This document shows, piece by piece, positions 7,918 through 14,706 of a stretch of 64,000 bases of DNA (position 1 is the first letter of the stretch; each line of letters starts with the position of its first letter). A program made the translations under genes and the position numbers. Where the stretch lies: NCBI RefSeq assembly GCF_000349945.1, contig NC_020548.1, positions 620,001 through 684,000 of the forward strand, given 5' to 3'. The notes beneath the pieces were generated by a model, which searched no databases, had not been told where the DNA came from, and worked only from the letters and a program-made list of their open reading frames with translations. The DNA is from Azoarcus sp. KH32C. Its GTDB lineage: Bacteria > Pseudomonadota > Gammaproteobacteria > Burkholderiales > Rhodocyclaceae.

Positions 7918-9962
7918 GATTCTTTCTCTCCTTGCGATTCCTTGAGCACTTCGATAAAGGCCTCGAGGCGGGTCTTGATCTGGCCGGTGTCCCCTTGCGA
8001 GTAGTCGGTGTCCAGTTCCAGGGCGGGCAAGCCCATCTCGTGGAAGCGCCGCATGAAGAGGCCCTTGGTCTGCGAGAAGGACGGGCAGAACTTGAGCGTG
8101 TAGTAGATGACGGCGTCGACCTTGTATTCCCGGGCCAGCTTCTCTGAGAAGTCGATGCGGCGGCTCAGCGGCGACTGACGGGCGCAGGGGGCCTGGTCCA
8201 GGTAGGCGTTGGCCAGGTCGCGGTAGGGGTCGTCGGTTTCCTGCGTGTCGTAGTAGAAGGGCGACAGGCCGGTGCAGTGGTCCTCGACCACCACGTTCAC
8301 GCCGATGTCCTTCTCCAGCAGGTCCATCAGGCGGCGGTCGCCGTCGGCCATGATGCCGCCGCAGACCATCACCCGCAGACGCGGCTTGTCGTCCTCGGGG
8401 ACGGCCGCCAGGCGCTCGTACAGCTCGTCGAGGATCGGTTGCTGCTCCTCGGCCGGGATGCTGCGGTAGGCGCGGGTGATCTCCAGGAAGTCGGCGCCGG
8501 ACAACGGCGGACGGTTGCGCTTCCTGAGGTCGGAGATCTTGTGGATCGTCTGGCGCAGCTTCTTATGCAACTTGATCGACGCGCGCAGATTGTCTTCGTC
8601 GATGGGTTTTCCGGTCAGCTTTTCCAGGTCCTTGCCGAAGTTCTTCATTTCCTCGCGGAAGAAGTCCCGGGCGCTCGGCTTGTCGCTGGTACGGGGCACC
8701 ACGTAACCGTAGGACGGCTTGAAGTAGTGGTTGATGGCGTTGGAGGTCGCGCGCATCGTGTCACAGGTGTAGAAGGTCACCACCTGGTCGAGGGCGTCGT
8801 GGAACGGATCCTTGGTGCGGAAGTGGCCGAGCACGCTCTTGCTCATGTCGCAGAACACGCTCTTGACGATCACTTCGCCCTCGGCCACGACCGACGGCGA
8901 GCCGCACTTGTCGATGCGGCCGAAGGCCACGCCGGCGGCGGTCAGCATCTCGGGCGGCGTATAGGTGCAGAGGTAGCCGACCTTCTTCACGTCCTTGCGC
9001 TCGATCAGCGACACCTCGGCGTCCTCGATGCGGCGCGACACGTCCGACAGGTCGCAGCGCTCGGCCACCATCGTGGTCTTGATATTGCGTTTCTCCACCG
9101 CCAGGCGCTGCGCATACATCGCTGCGCCCAGGCAGCCGGCGAAGACCATGTCCAGCTTGGGCTGGACGATCGTCTGGCCGAGCAGGCGCTCCAGCGCGTG
9201 CTTCATCCCCGCGTTGTTGGAAACGCCGCCGGTGAAGACGATGTCCGATTCCAGCGGGATGGCCCGCAGCAGGCTCACCACCCGCTTGGCAGAAGCCATG
9301 TGTATCCCGGCCGCGATGTCCGCCGCCGTCTCGCCCTTGGCGCGATGGGAGATCACTTCGGATTCCGCGAACACCACGCACTGGCTGCTGACTTCCAGGT
9401 CCTTGGTGTACTTCAGGGACTCGGGGCCCACGTCGTACATCGTGAGGTCGAGCAGGTTGGCCGCCTTCTCCAGGAAGCGCCCGGTACCCGCCGCACACTT
9501 GTCGTTCATGCGGAACTTGACCACCTTGCCGGTCTCCGGATCGACCTGGATCGCCTTGGCGTCCTGGCCGCCGATGTCGATGATGGTGCGCGTGCCGGCG
9601 TTCAGGTAATGCGCGCCCATCGCGTGGCAGGAAATCTCGGTGAGGATCTCGCTGGGCACCGTCTCGAACTTCAGCGACACGCGACCGTAGCCGGTACCGA
9701 CGATGAAGTCGATGTCTTCCATGGTGATGTTGGCGTTCTCGTACAGCTCCTCCAGGAGCTCGGCCGCCGTTTCCTGCATGTTGAGGCCGGTGGGCAACAG
9801 CGCCGTGTAGAGCCGGCCGTCGTGGAGCAGCACGGCCTTGGAGTTGCGCGAGCCGATGTCGATGCCCAGCGAGGTGACGCCGGTCAGCTCATGGACCAGT
9901 TTCGGGTCGATGACCTCGGTAAAGGGCAGGCTGCGCTCTGCGGGAATGTTCTCGTGTCTCAT
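7905..9962 (-). CDS. Fused BcrA/D-type ATPase and HgdB/BcrC-type subunit
   Basis: 685 residues. Residues ~1-285 are an ASKHA ATPase of the BadF/BadG/BcrA/BcrD family: GIDIGSRNSKAVLL, DIGGQDAKAI, the cluster cysteine in MNDKCAAGTGRFLEK, FTGGVSNNAGMKH and a second cysteine in VFAGCLGAAM. Residues ~310-685 are a 2-hydroxyacyl-CoA dehydratase D-component domain with cysteines in YLCTYTPPEM, VFCDMSKS, FYTCDTMR, VEDHCTG and KFCPSFSQ. In benzoyl-CoA reductase these functions sit on separate subunits. The ATG (9962) follows the upstream stop codon by 2 bp; the longer frame to 10055 lies inside the upstream gene and was rejected. The reading frame is continuous, so the fusion is real in this sequence. 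Confidence 0.87.
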   Translation of the reverse strand: MRHENIPAERSLPFTEVIDPKLVHELTGVTSLGIDIGSRNSKAVLLHDGRLYTALLPTGLNMQETAAELLEELYENANITMEDIDFIVGTGYGRVSLKFETVPSEILTEISCHAMGAHYLNAGTRTIIDIGGQDAKAIQVDPETGKVVKFRMNDKCAAGTGRFLEKAANLLDLTMYDVGPESLKYTKDLEVSSQCVVFAESEVISHRAKGETAADIAAGIHMASAKRVVSLLRAIPLESDIVFTGGVSNNAGMKHALERLLGQTIVQPKLDMVFAGCLGAAMYAQRLAVEKRNIKTTMVAERCDLSDVSRRIEDAEVSLIERKDVKKVGYLCTYTPPEMLTAAGVAFGRIDKCGSPSVVAEGEVIVKSVFCDMSKSVLGHFRTKDPFHDALDQVVTFYTCDTMRATSNAINHYFKPSYGYVVPRTSDKPSARDFFREEMKNFGKDLEKLTGKPIDEDNLRASIKLHKKLRQTIHKISDLRKRNRPPLSGADFLEITRAYRSIPAEEQQPILDELYERLAAVPEDDKPRLRVMVCGGIMADGDRRLMDLLEKDIGVNVVVEDHCTGLSPFYYDTQETDDPYRDLANAYLDQAPCARQSPLSRRIDFSEKLAREYKVDAVIYYTLKFCPSFSQTKGLFMRRFHEMGLPALELDTDYSQGDTGQIKTRLEAFIEVLKESQGEKESCTQ

Positions 9963-9964
9963 GT

Positions 9965-10864
9965 TCACGCCTCCACCTCCATTTCCTGCGGCGCCGCGTC
10001 GACATCGGCGATGCCGCAGACCTTCTGTTGGGCGATGACGGCCGCCCCGAGGCAACCGGCGAAGACGGCGTTCAGCCGCGGCGTGACGAAGGGCCGCCCG
10101 AGCAGGCTCTCCAGCGCGTGCTTGACACCGATGTTGTTGGAGACCCCGCCGGAGAAGGCGAGCTCGGGGTCGAGGCCGATGCGGTTCACCAGGTTGCAGA
10201 CGCGGCGGGCAATGGCGAAATGCACGCCGGCGGCGATGTCCTCACCCTTTTCGCCGGTGGCCTTGAGCGACACGATTTCCGACTCCGCGAAAACCACGCA
10301 CTGGCTGCTCATCTGCAGCGCCTTGGTGGACGCCATGGCGCGGCTGCCCAGCTCCTCCAGCGAGTAGCCCAGCATCTCCGCCGTCTTCTCCAGGAAGCGG
10401 CCGGAACCGGCGGCGCACTTGTCGTTCATCGCGAACTCGGTGACGCGCCCGTTACTGGTATCGAGCTTGATGGCCTTGCAGTCCTGGCCGCCGATATCGA
10501 TGATCGTGCGGGTATCGGCGTTGAGGTAATGCGCGCCCATCGCATGACAGGTGATCTCGGTAATCACTTCCGCGGGAATATCCTCAAATTGCAAAGCAAT
10601 CCGGCCATAACCGGTGCCGGCAATCATCGAAATGTCGCTGCGCGGCAGTTGCGCCAATTTCAGCAATTTATTGACCAGACGCTGTGCCGTTTCATGCGGA
10701 TGCACGCCGCTGGCGGTAATTACGGTGTGAACATGTTCGGCGGTCAGCATGACTGCCTTGGATTGACGCGAACCGATATCGATACCGACGGTAGTCACCG
10801 GCTGCAATTCCGGGATTTTCCTCGGATCGATCACGTCGGCGATCTTAAAACTGCTTTCGCTCAT
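9965..10864 (-). CDS. BcrD/HgdC-type ATPase (activase) subunit
   Basis: 299-residue stand-alone ATPase of the same family as the N-terminal half of the next gene. It has GIDIGSRQSKAVML, AGTGYGRIALQ, DIGGQDCKAI, MNDKCAAGSGRFLEK and VFAGCLGAA. The two conserved cysteines suggest a [4Fe-4S] cluster shared across a dimer; the natural partner is the ATPase domain of the fusion protein. ATP hydrolysis would lift ferredoxin electrons to the potential needed for Birch-like or ketyl chemistry. Start: the ATG at 10864 (MSESSFKIADV) has GGAGGAG just upstream, better than the frame start at 10906. It is the first gene of the operon, 73 bp from the operator. Confidence 0.88.
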   Translation of the reverse strand: MSESSFKIADVIDPRKIPELQPVTTVGIDIGSRQSKAVMLTAEHVHTVITASGVHPHETAQRLVNKLLKLAQLPRSDISMIAGTGYGRIALQFEDIPAEVITEITCHAMGAHYLNADTRTIIDIGGQDCKAIKLDTSNGRVTEFAMNDKCAAGSGRFLEKTAEMLGYSLEELGSRAMASTKALQMSSQCVVFAESEIVSLKATGEKGEDIAAGVHFAIARRVCNLVNRIGLDPELAFSGGVSNNIGVKHALESLLGRPFVTPRLNAVFAGCLGAAVIAQQKVCGIADVDAAPQEMEVEA

Positions 10865-10911
10865 TTGCAGGCTCCTCCAAATGGAAATCTTTATTTGATC
10901 TGCCACGCAAC

Positions 10912-10962
10912 ATTAGGACGTTCGACGTCGGCGCTCTTGACATGCAAAGACACCGTCTTGAC
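10912..10962 (-). promoter_or_regulatory. AraC-type operator and promoter of the reductase operon (site A)
   Basis: Read on the minus strand, GTCAAG (10962-10957) and GTCAAG (10941-10936) form a direct repeat with 21-bp period, with TGTC inside the spacer. CCTAAT at 10917-10912 lies 19 bp beyond the second GTCAA and is the likely -10 element, so the second box would cover the -35 position. Read on the plus strand the upstream box is a perfect TTGACA (10958-10963) facing araC, which suggests autoregulation. The same layout occurs at four other sites in this window. Confidence 0.75.
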
Positions 10963-11019
10963 ATTTGGAGACACGCTGATAGAGTGGAAATCAAACAATT
11001 AATACGGAGACACATCGCC

Positions 11020-12048
11020 ATGGCGATGAAAAGGCTGCATCGCAGCGCGTGCCTGACCAATTACGTGGAGCTGGCGCAATCGCTGCACATCTCGCCTTTC
11101 GAAGAATTGCGGCGGGTCAACATCAACCCGGCCTGCCTGACCAATCCGGACACGAAAATTCCGGTTTCCGCCCTGTTCCAGTTGCTCGAGAATTCCGCCC
11201 AGGCCGCGGGGATCGACAACTTCGGGCTGCGCATGGCCGAAGGCCGCCAGCTGTCGAACCTCGGCCCGCTCGCGCTCGTGATCAAGAGCCAGCCGACGAT
11301 GCGCAAGGCACTCGAGGCGATCCAGAGCTACGCCCATCTGCAGGCCGAGGAAGTGATGTTCCTCTTTGAGGAAAGCGACGGAGTGCTGGTGATCCGCGAA
11401 GAGCTAATAGCGGACCGGGCGGAACCGACCCGTCAGGCCACCGAAATGTCCCTGGGCGTCCTGTATCGGGCTTTGCGCGTGCTGCTCGGCAGCGATTGGC
11501 ACCCGACGACGGTCTGCTTCCGCCATCCGGCGCCCGTCGATCTGCGCGTCCATCAACGGGTGTTCGACACGCGCCTGAAGTTCAACAGCAATATCGACGG
11601 CATCATTTGCCGCGCCGCGAACCTGGACGACCCGCTGCCGAGTTACGACCCGGAAACCGCGCGCTACGTGCGGAAACTGCTGGAAGTGGTGGATACCGAA
11701 CCCGTCAAGTCGGCAGCAGAAAACGTCAGGCAACTCGTCTGGCTGCTGCTGCCCACCGGACGCTGCTCGGTCGAAATCGTCGCCCAGCACCTCGGACTCG
11801 ATCGCCGCACCCTGCATCGCCATCTGCAAAAGGATGGCCAGACGTTTTCCGACATCCTCGACGCCGCCCGGCGAGACCTCGCCGTCAAATACCTGAGCAA
11901 TTCCCGGCGGTCGCTGAAGGACCTCGCGGAACTGCTCGGCTTTTCCGAGCCGTCGGCCTTTTCGCGCTGGTTTTCGAGCCGCTTCGGCTGTACCGCCTCG
12001 GCCTGGCGTCAGCACCAGCTCCGCGAAAGCCCCCCATTCCTGCAGTAA
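11020..12048 (+). CDS. AraC-family transcriptional regulator
   Basis: 342 residues. The N-terminal ~200 residues match the arabinose-binding-like sensor of AraC regulators (HISPFEELRRVNINPACL, GPLALVIKSQPTMRKALEA). The C-terminus has a double helix-turn-helix: SVEIVAQHLGLDRRTLHRHL and then SLKDLAELLGFSEPSAFSRWF. Start: ATG 11020 has CGGAGA ~10 bp upstream; the frame start at 10942 would lie inside the operator and was rejected. It is divergent from the reductase operon with the 21-bp repeat operator between them. It is the most likely protein for all five such operators. Partial copies of its 5' end occur at 13674-13760 and perhaps 29360. Confidence 0.9.
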   Translation: MAMKRLHRSACLTNYVELAQSLHISPFEELRRVNINPACLTNPDTKIPVSALFQLLENSAQAAGIDNFGLRMAEGRQLSNLGPLALVIKSQPTMRKALEAIQSYAHLQAEEVMFLFEESDGVLVIREELIADRAEPTRQATEMSLGVLYRALRVLLGSDWHPTTVCFRHPAPVDLRVHQRVFDTRLKFNSNIDGIICRAANLDDPLPSYDPETARYVRKLLEVVDTEPVKSAAENVRQLVWLLLPTGRCSVEIVAQHLGLDRRTLHRHLQKDGQTFSDILDAARRDLAVKYLSNSRRSLKDLAELLGFSEPSAFSRWFSSRFGCTASAWRQHQLRESPPFLQ

Positions 12049-12074
12049 TCGCCGCGCCGCCCCTGTCCCATATT

Positions 12075-12128
12075 GTCAAGTCGATGACCTGAATCGTCAA
12101 AAGCCCGCATCTCCCCGAAGCGCTAAAT
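12075..12128 (+). promoter_or_regulatory. AraC-type operator and promoter of the ferredoxin gene (site B)
   Basis: GTCAAG at 12075 and GTCAAA at 12096 have 21-bp spacing, with TGAC at the same spacer position as TGTC in sites A, C and D. CTAAAT (12123-12128) lies 22 bp past the second GTCAA and is the likely -10. The site is oriented towards the ferredoxin start at 12235, in the gap after araC. Confidence 0.7.
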
Positions 12129-12234
12129 ACCGCCCAAGAGCGACAAGTGAAAAGTCGGTCTGCGCTTCGGAGCATTAAGCCCTTCTCCCTGCGTCAGCCG
12201 CCATCACCGCTCTCTACTACAACAGGAGGAAGAC

Positions 12235-12480
12235 ATGGCCCTGATCATCAATTCGGACTGCATCAATTGCGGCATCTGCGAAACGGAATGCCCCAATGAG
12301 GCCATTTCCCCGGGAGATGGTGTATTTGTCATCGACCCGTCCAAATGCACGGAATGCGTCGGACATTACGATAGATCGCAATGCGTAACGGTCTGCTTGT
12401 CCGACTGTATCTTCCCGGATCCCTCCTATCGGGAAAGCCGGGATCAATTGCACGAAAAATACCTTCGCACGGCATCCTGA
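12235..12480 (+). CDS. 2[4Fe-4S] ferredoxin (Allochromatium/Thauera type)
   Basis: 81 residues. The first cluster motif is CINCGICETECP (Cx2Cx2Cx3CP). The second is CTECVGHYDRSQCVTVC, the expanded Cx2Cx8Cx3C form typical of low-potential 'Alvin' ferredoxins, followed by a charged C-terminal extension. In Thauera-type benzoate degraders such a ferredoxin passes electrons from 2-oxoglutarate:ferredoxin oxidoreductase to benzoyl-CoA reductase; the same job is inferred here between KorAB and the reductase at 6673-10864. AGGAGGAAG precedes the ATG. It shares the operator type with both partners. Confidence 0.93.
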   Translation: MALIINSDCINCGICETECPNEAISPGDGVFVIDPSKCTECVGHYDRSQCVTVCLSDCIFPDPSYRESRDQLHEKYLRTAS

Positions 12481-12510
12481 CCGGTGCGCCCGGACCGGAG
12501 GAGCGCTCGC

Positions 12511-12606
12511 ATGATCGCGGCAATTCGGCTCCTCCTGGTCGGGCTGGCCTGTGCGGGCTGGGGCGCCGTCTGGATATTCGTGTTCCGCCCCGCATTGGGG
12601 ATTTGA
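12511..12606 (+). CDS. 31-residue single-span membrane peptide upstream of norE
   Basis: Starts MIAAIRLLLVGLACAGWGA and ends in VFRPALGI. A strong GGAGGAG lies 7 bp before the ATG, and the stop is 2 bp before norE, which favours a real translated gene. One hydrophobic helix fills most of it. I do not recognise a named family. Small membrane peptides accompany haem-copper oxidase and NO reductase subunits, so an accessory role is possible. Confidence 0.55.
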   Translation: MIAAIRLLLVGLACAGWGAVWIFVFRPALGI

Positions 12607-12608
12607 CC

Positions 12609-13205
12609 ATGACTGCCATCGCCCCTGCCCTACCCGCCGAAGCCCCTGCCGCCAAGCGCCTACCCGGCAACCTGATCATCTGGGCCTTTATCCTGGCCGA
12701 AATGCTGATTTTCGCAGTGCTCTTCGCTTCGTACGCCTTCGACCGGGCCAAGAACGTGGAGATGTTCAATTTCTACCAGCAGACCCTGGACCGCAACGCC
12801 GGGGCCATCAACACCCTGCTGCTGGTGACCGCCTCCTGGTTCGTCGTCCTGGCGGCTCAGGCGACCCACCGGGACGACAGCCGCGAGGCCAGCCGCAACA
12901 TCGCCCTCGGTTTTCTCTGCGGCGCCGGCTTCCTGGTCATCAAGGTGTTCGAGTACGCCGCCAAATTCGGGGCAGGGATATCCCTCTCCACCAACATCTT
13001 CTACAGGTTTTATTTCGGCTTGACGTTTTTCCACTTCATGCATGTGATCTTAGGCATGGTGGTTCTCACCATCCTCTGGATGAAGACCCGCCAAGGCGCC
13101 TACAGCAGCCGGGATGCCCACGGCCTGGAAAGCGGGGCGGCCTACTGGCACATGGTGGATCTGTTGTGGATCGTGCTGTTTCCTCTGGTTTATGTGATGC
13201 GATGA
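12609..13205 (+). CDS. norE: NorE-like cytochrome c oxidase subunit III family protein
   Basis: 198 residues with five hydrophobic segments: LIIWAFILAEMLIFAVLFAS, NTLLLVTASWFVVLAAQ, the helix around LGFLCGAGFLVIKVFEY, a helix with FFHFMHVILGMVVL, and a C-terminal WHMVDLLWIVLFPLVYVMR. The WAFILAEM, HFMHV and WHMVDLLWIVLFPLVY motifs match CoxIII/NorE proteins, which support assembly or activity of cytochrome c-dependent nitric oxide reductase. The longer frame starting at 12381 overlaps the ferredoxin and was rejected. It is followed with overlap by norF and a norQ stub; norC and norB are absent here, so the set is probably a broken-off piece. Confidence 0.85.
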   Translation: MTAIAPALPAEAPAAKRLPGNLIIWAFILAEMLIFAVLFASYAFDRAKNVEMFNFYQQTLDRNAGAINTLLLVTASWFVVLAAQATHRDDSREASRNIALGFLCGAGFLVIKVFEYAAKFGAGISLSTNIFYRFYFGLTFFHFMHVILGMVVLTILWMKTRQGAYSSRDAHGLESGAAYWHMVDLLWIVLFPLVYVMR

Positions 13206-13471
13206 AGGCTTTTTTCCTGAACTCCGCCCATCGGGCCTGGCTTGTCCTCCTCATCGCCACCGGCATTACCTGGTGGCTGGGAGAAGAGGGTGCCGCCGGC
13301 ACCGCTGCCATCATTGCCATGCTGGCCGTCGCATTCGTCAAGGGCCGTCTGGTGATCCTCGATTTCATGGAATTGCGGGGCGCCCCCCTGATGTGGCGCC
13401 TTCTTCTCGAAAGCTGGCTCATCCTGGTGGGCGGCCTCATTCTTCTCGCCTACTGGATCAGCCTCAAATGA
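13202..13471 (+). CDS. norF: NorF-like small membrane protein (cytochrome oxidase subunit IV-like)
   Basis: 89 residues with three hydrophobic segments (AWLVLLIATGITWWLG, GTAAIIAMLAVAFVKGRLV, LILVGGLILLAYWI). The pattern VKGRLVILDFMELRGAP is characteristic of NorF/CoxIV-like subunits. The ATG overlaps the norE stop (ATGA) and its own stop overlaps the norQ start, as in intact nor operons. Confidence 0.82.
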   Translation: MKAFFLNSAHRAWLVLLIATGITWWLGEEGAAGTAAIIAMLAVAFVKGRLVILDFMELRGAPLMWRLLLESWLILVGGLILLAYWISLK

Positions 13472-13590
13472 CGGAACACGCGCTGCCCTTTTACGACGGC
13501 AACGAAATCGCCCTTTTCGCACGCGCCTTCCGGGAACGCTTGCCGCTTGTCATCAAGGCACCTACCGGCTGCGAAGAGAAGGCAGCTTAA
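13468..13590 (+). pseudogene. norQ: norQ 5' stub, cut at the Walker A motif
   Basis: 40 codons: LPFYDGNEIALFARAFRERL and LPLVIKAPTGCEEKAA then stop. Intact NorQ/CbbQ ATPases read LPVLLKGPTGCGKTRF at this place, so the coding sequence departs inside the nucleotide-binding loop and the remaining ~220 residues are missing. It starts by ATGA overlap with norF. It cannot be a working MoxR-type ATPase. The break point (~13570) is followed by unrelated DNA with an AraC-gene remnant. Confidence 0.8.
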
Positions 13591-13616
13591 GCAAAGCTAT
13601 CCTCCACGCATGCTTG

Positions 13617-13638
13617 GCGCGGATCTCAAAATCCGCGC
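13617..13638 (+). terminator. Hairpin downstream of the norQ stub
   Basis: GCGCGGAT and ATCCGCGC form a perfect 8-bp stem with loop CTCAAA. There is no T-run after it on the plus strand. It may be a weak or Rho-assisted terminator for the nor fragment. Confidence 0.4.
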
Positions 13639-13651
13639 TCAGACTGCTGAC

Positions 13652-13675
13652 AAAGCCTCCAGAAATGGGGGCTTT
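13652..13675. terminator. Bidirectional hairpin at the araC remnant
   Basis: AAAGCCTCC (13652-13660) pairs with GGGGGCTTT (13667-13675) around a 6-base loop, with one G-T wobble. On each strand the stem ends in TTT. It lies at the 3' end of the minus-strand AraC remnant and downstream of the norQ stub. Confidence 0.5.
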
Positions 13676-13760
13676 ATCGTTTGTCCAGCACTGAGATGTT
13701 GAGCACCTGCGCCAGCTTCACGAAGTGGGTCAGACAGGTGCTTCGATGCGGTTTCTTGGT
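13674..13760 (-). pseudogene. Remnant of an AraC-regulator 5' end
   Basis: The minus strand reads KKPHRSTCLTHFVKLAQVLN followed by ISVLDKR and TAA. This aligns with the start of the AraC protein at 11020 (MKRLHRSACLTNYVELAQSL, HISPFEEL), and the DNA is also similar. There is no ATG at the matching position and the rest of the gene is gone. Its 5' side faces the operator at 13771-13796, the same arrangement as araC and site A, so a regulator-operator unit appears to have been copied and then decayed. Confidence 0.7.
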
Positions 13761-13770
13761 AGCACGAACG

Positions 13771-13821
13771 GTCAAGTTGATGTCCCAAATAGTCAAGCCC
13801 GTCTCGTTCGAGGTGCTTAAT
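13771..13821 (+). promoter_or_regulatory. AraC-type operator and promoter of the nine-gene acyl-CoA operon (site C)
   Basis: GTCAAG at 13771 and at 13792 are 21 bp apart with TGTC in the spacer. CTTAAT (13816-13821) lies 19 bp past the second GTCAA and is the likely -10. It points towards the gene at 13932. The 340-bp gap 13591-13931 holds only the two hairpins, the AraC remnant, this site and a leader. Confidence 0.72.
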
Positions 13822-13931
13822 CTCAGCATCAAGATCAGACCCAATAAATGATCCTGATCAAGTCCCAATAAAGATCCGCGAACGCGTAGCACAACAGGAA
13901 TTCCATAATAACTTTTAGTCGAGGAGACGAC

Positions 13932-14681
13932 ATGGTTTCGGAAAGCGCGACAAACAAGATTGAGCTGTGGCTGGCCAGAAGTGGAATGTTCTGCATCATT
14001 GGCTACGTCATCGGCTGGGGAATTCTCGGCATGTGTATCCAGCCGTTCATGGCCAGCCCCGCATGGACTGCCCAGGAGCACTTCGACTTTTACCGGGATC
14101 ACAGCACCCGCATCATGATCGGAATGACGATCGCCAGCTTCGATGCCGGCGTCTTCATGCTGTTTGTTTCCCAGATCGCCACGCAAATGCGGCGCAGGGA
14201 AAAGAATAGCCACGTGCTGTCAACGGTGCAGCTCGTCGGCGGTCTGCTGACAGGCTGGGTCGGGATGATGGCCCCCATGATGTGGTGCGCCCTGGCTGAG
14301 TTTTCCACTCAGTTGGATCCTGCCATGGTCAAGTTCTTTCACGTTATGACCTGGTATGTGTTCGATGGCACCTACTGGGTCACCATCGCCCAGTTTGGCG
14401 CCATTGGTCTGATGGGGCTCTATGACAACAGCAAGGAGCCGCTATTCCCGCGCTCGGCCGGCGTAATTGGCGTTGTGCTCGCCGTCGGCTATGTGACCCT
14501 CGCGCTCATTCCGTTCGACCATACCTTCATCTTCTCGTATGACGGTCTTTGGAATATGTATTTCGTCTGGATCACATTCTTCTTTTATCTCCTCTGGGTG
14601 AGCCGGTTGTGTGTCCAGGACCTCAAACGTAGCCAGGTCGGCATCCAGGCAGTGGCCGGCGCCCAAGCGCTGGCTCACTAA
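13932..14681 (+). CDS. Six-span integral membrane protein, unknown function
   Basis: 249 residues. Hydrophobic segments lie near residues 14-34 (SGMFCIIGYVIGWGILGMCI), 60-82, 95-118, 140-165, 178-195 and 205-225. I do not recognise a catalytic motif or a named family. AGGAGA precedes the ATG. It is the first gene after operator C and is followed after 25 bp by an acyl-CoA dehydrogenase, so it belongs to the AraC-controlled operon. It may carry the substrate or a hydrophobic intermediate, or dock an enzyme at the membrane; this is inference only. Confidence 0.8.
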   Translation: MVSESATNKIELWLARSGMFCIIGYVIGWGILGMCIQPFMASPAWTAQEHFDFYRDHSTRIMIGMTIASFDAGVFMLFVSQIATQMRRREKNSHVLSTVQLVGGLLTGWVGMMAPMMWCALAEFSTQLDPAMVKFFHVMTWYVFDGTYWVTIAQFGAIGLMGLYDNSKEPLFPRSAGVIGVVLAVGYVTLALIPFDHTFIFSYDGLWNMYFVWITFFFYLLWVSRLCVQDLKRSQVGIQAVAGAQALAH

Positions 14682-14706
14682 ACAAATCATCGACAGGAGA
14701 ACTTGA

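Noticed and set aside
6673..10864. Naming the operon bcrABCD or bzdNOPQ
   Set aside because: The subunit fusion and lack of the usual dienoyl-CoA hydratase, dehydrogenase and hydrolase genes nearby do not support a benzoyl-CoA reductase assignment; substrate left open.
10937..10963. TTGACA boxes as ordinary -35 elements only
   Set aside because: One could be the araC -35, but the exact 21-bp repetition and its recurrence at four other loci in the opposite reading sense fit a regulator site better.
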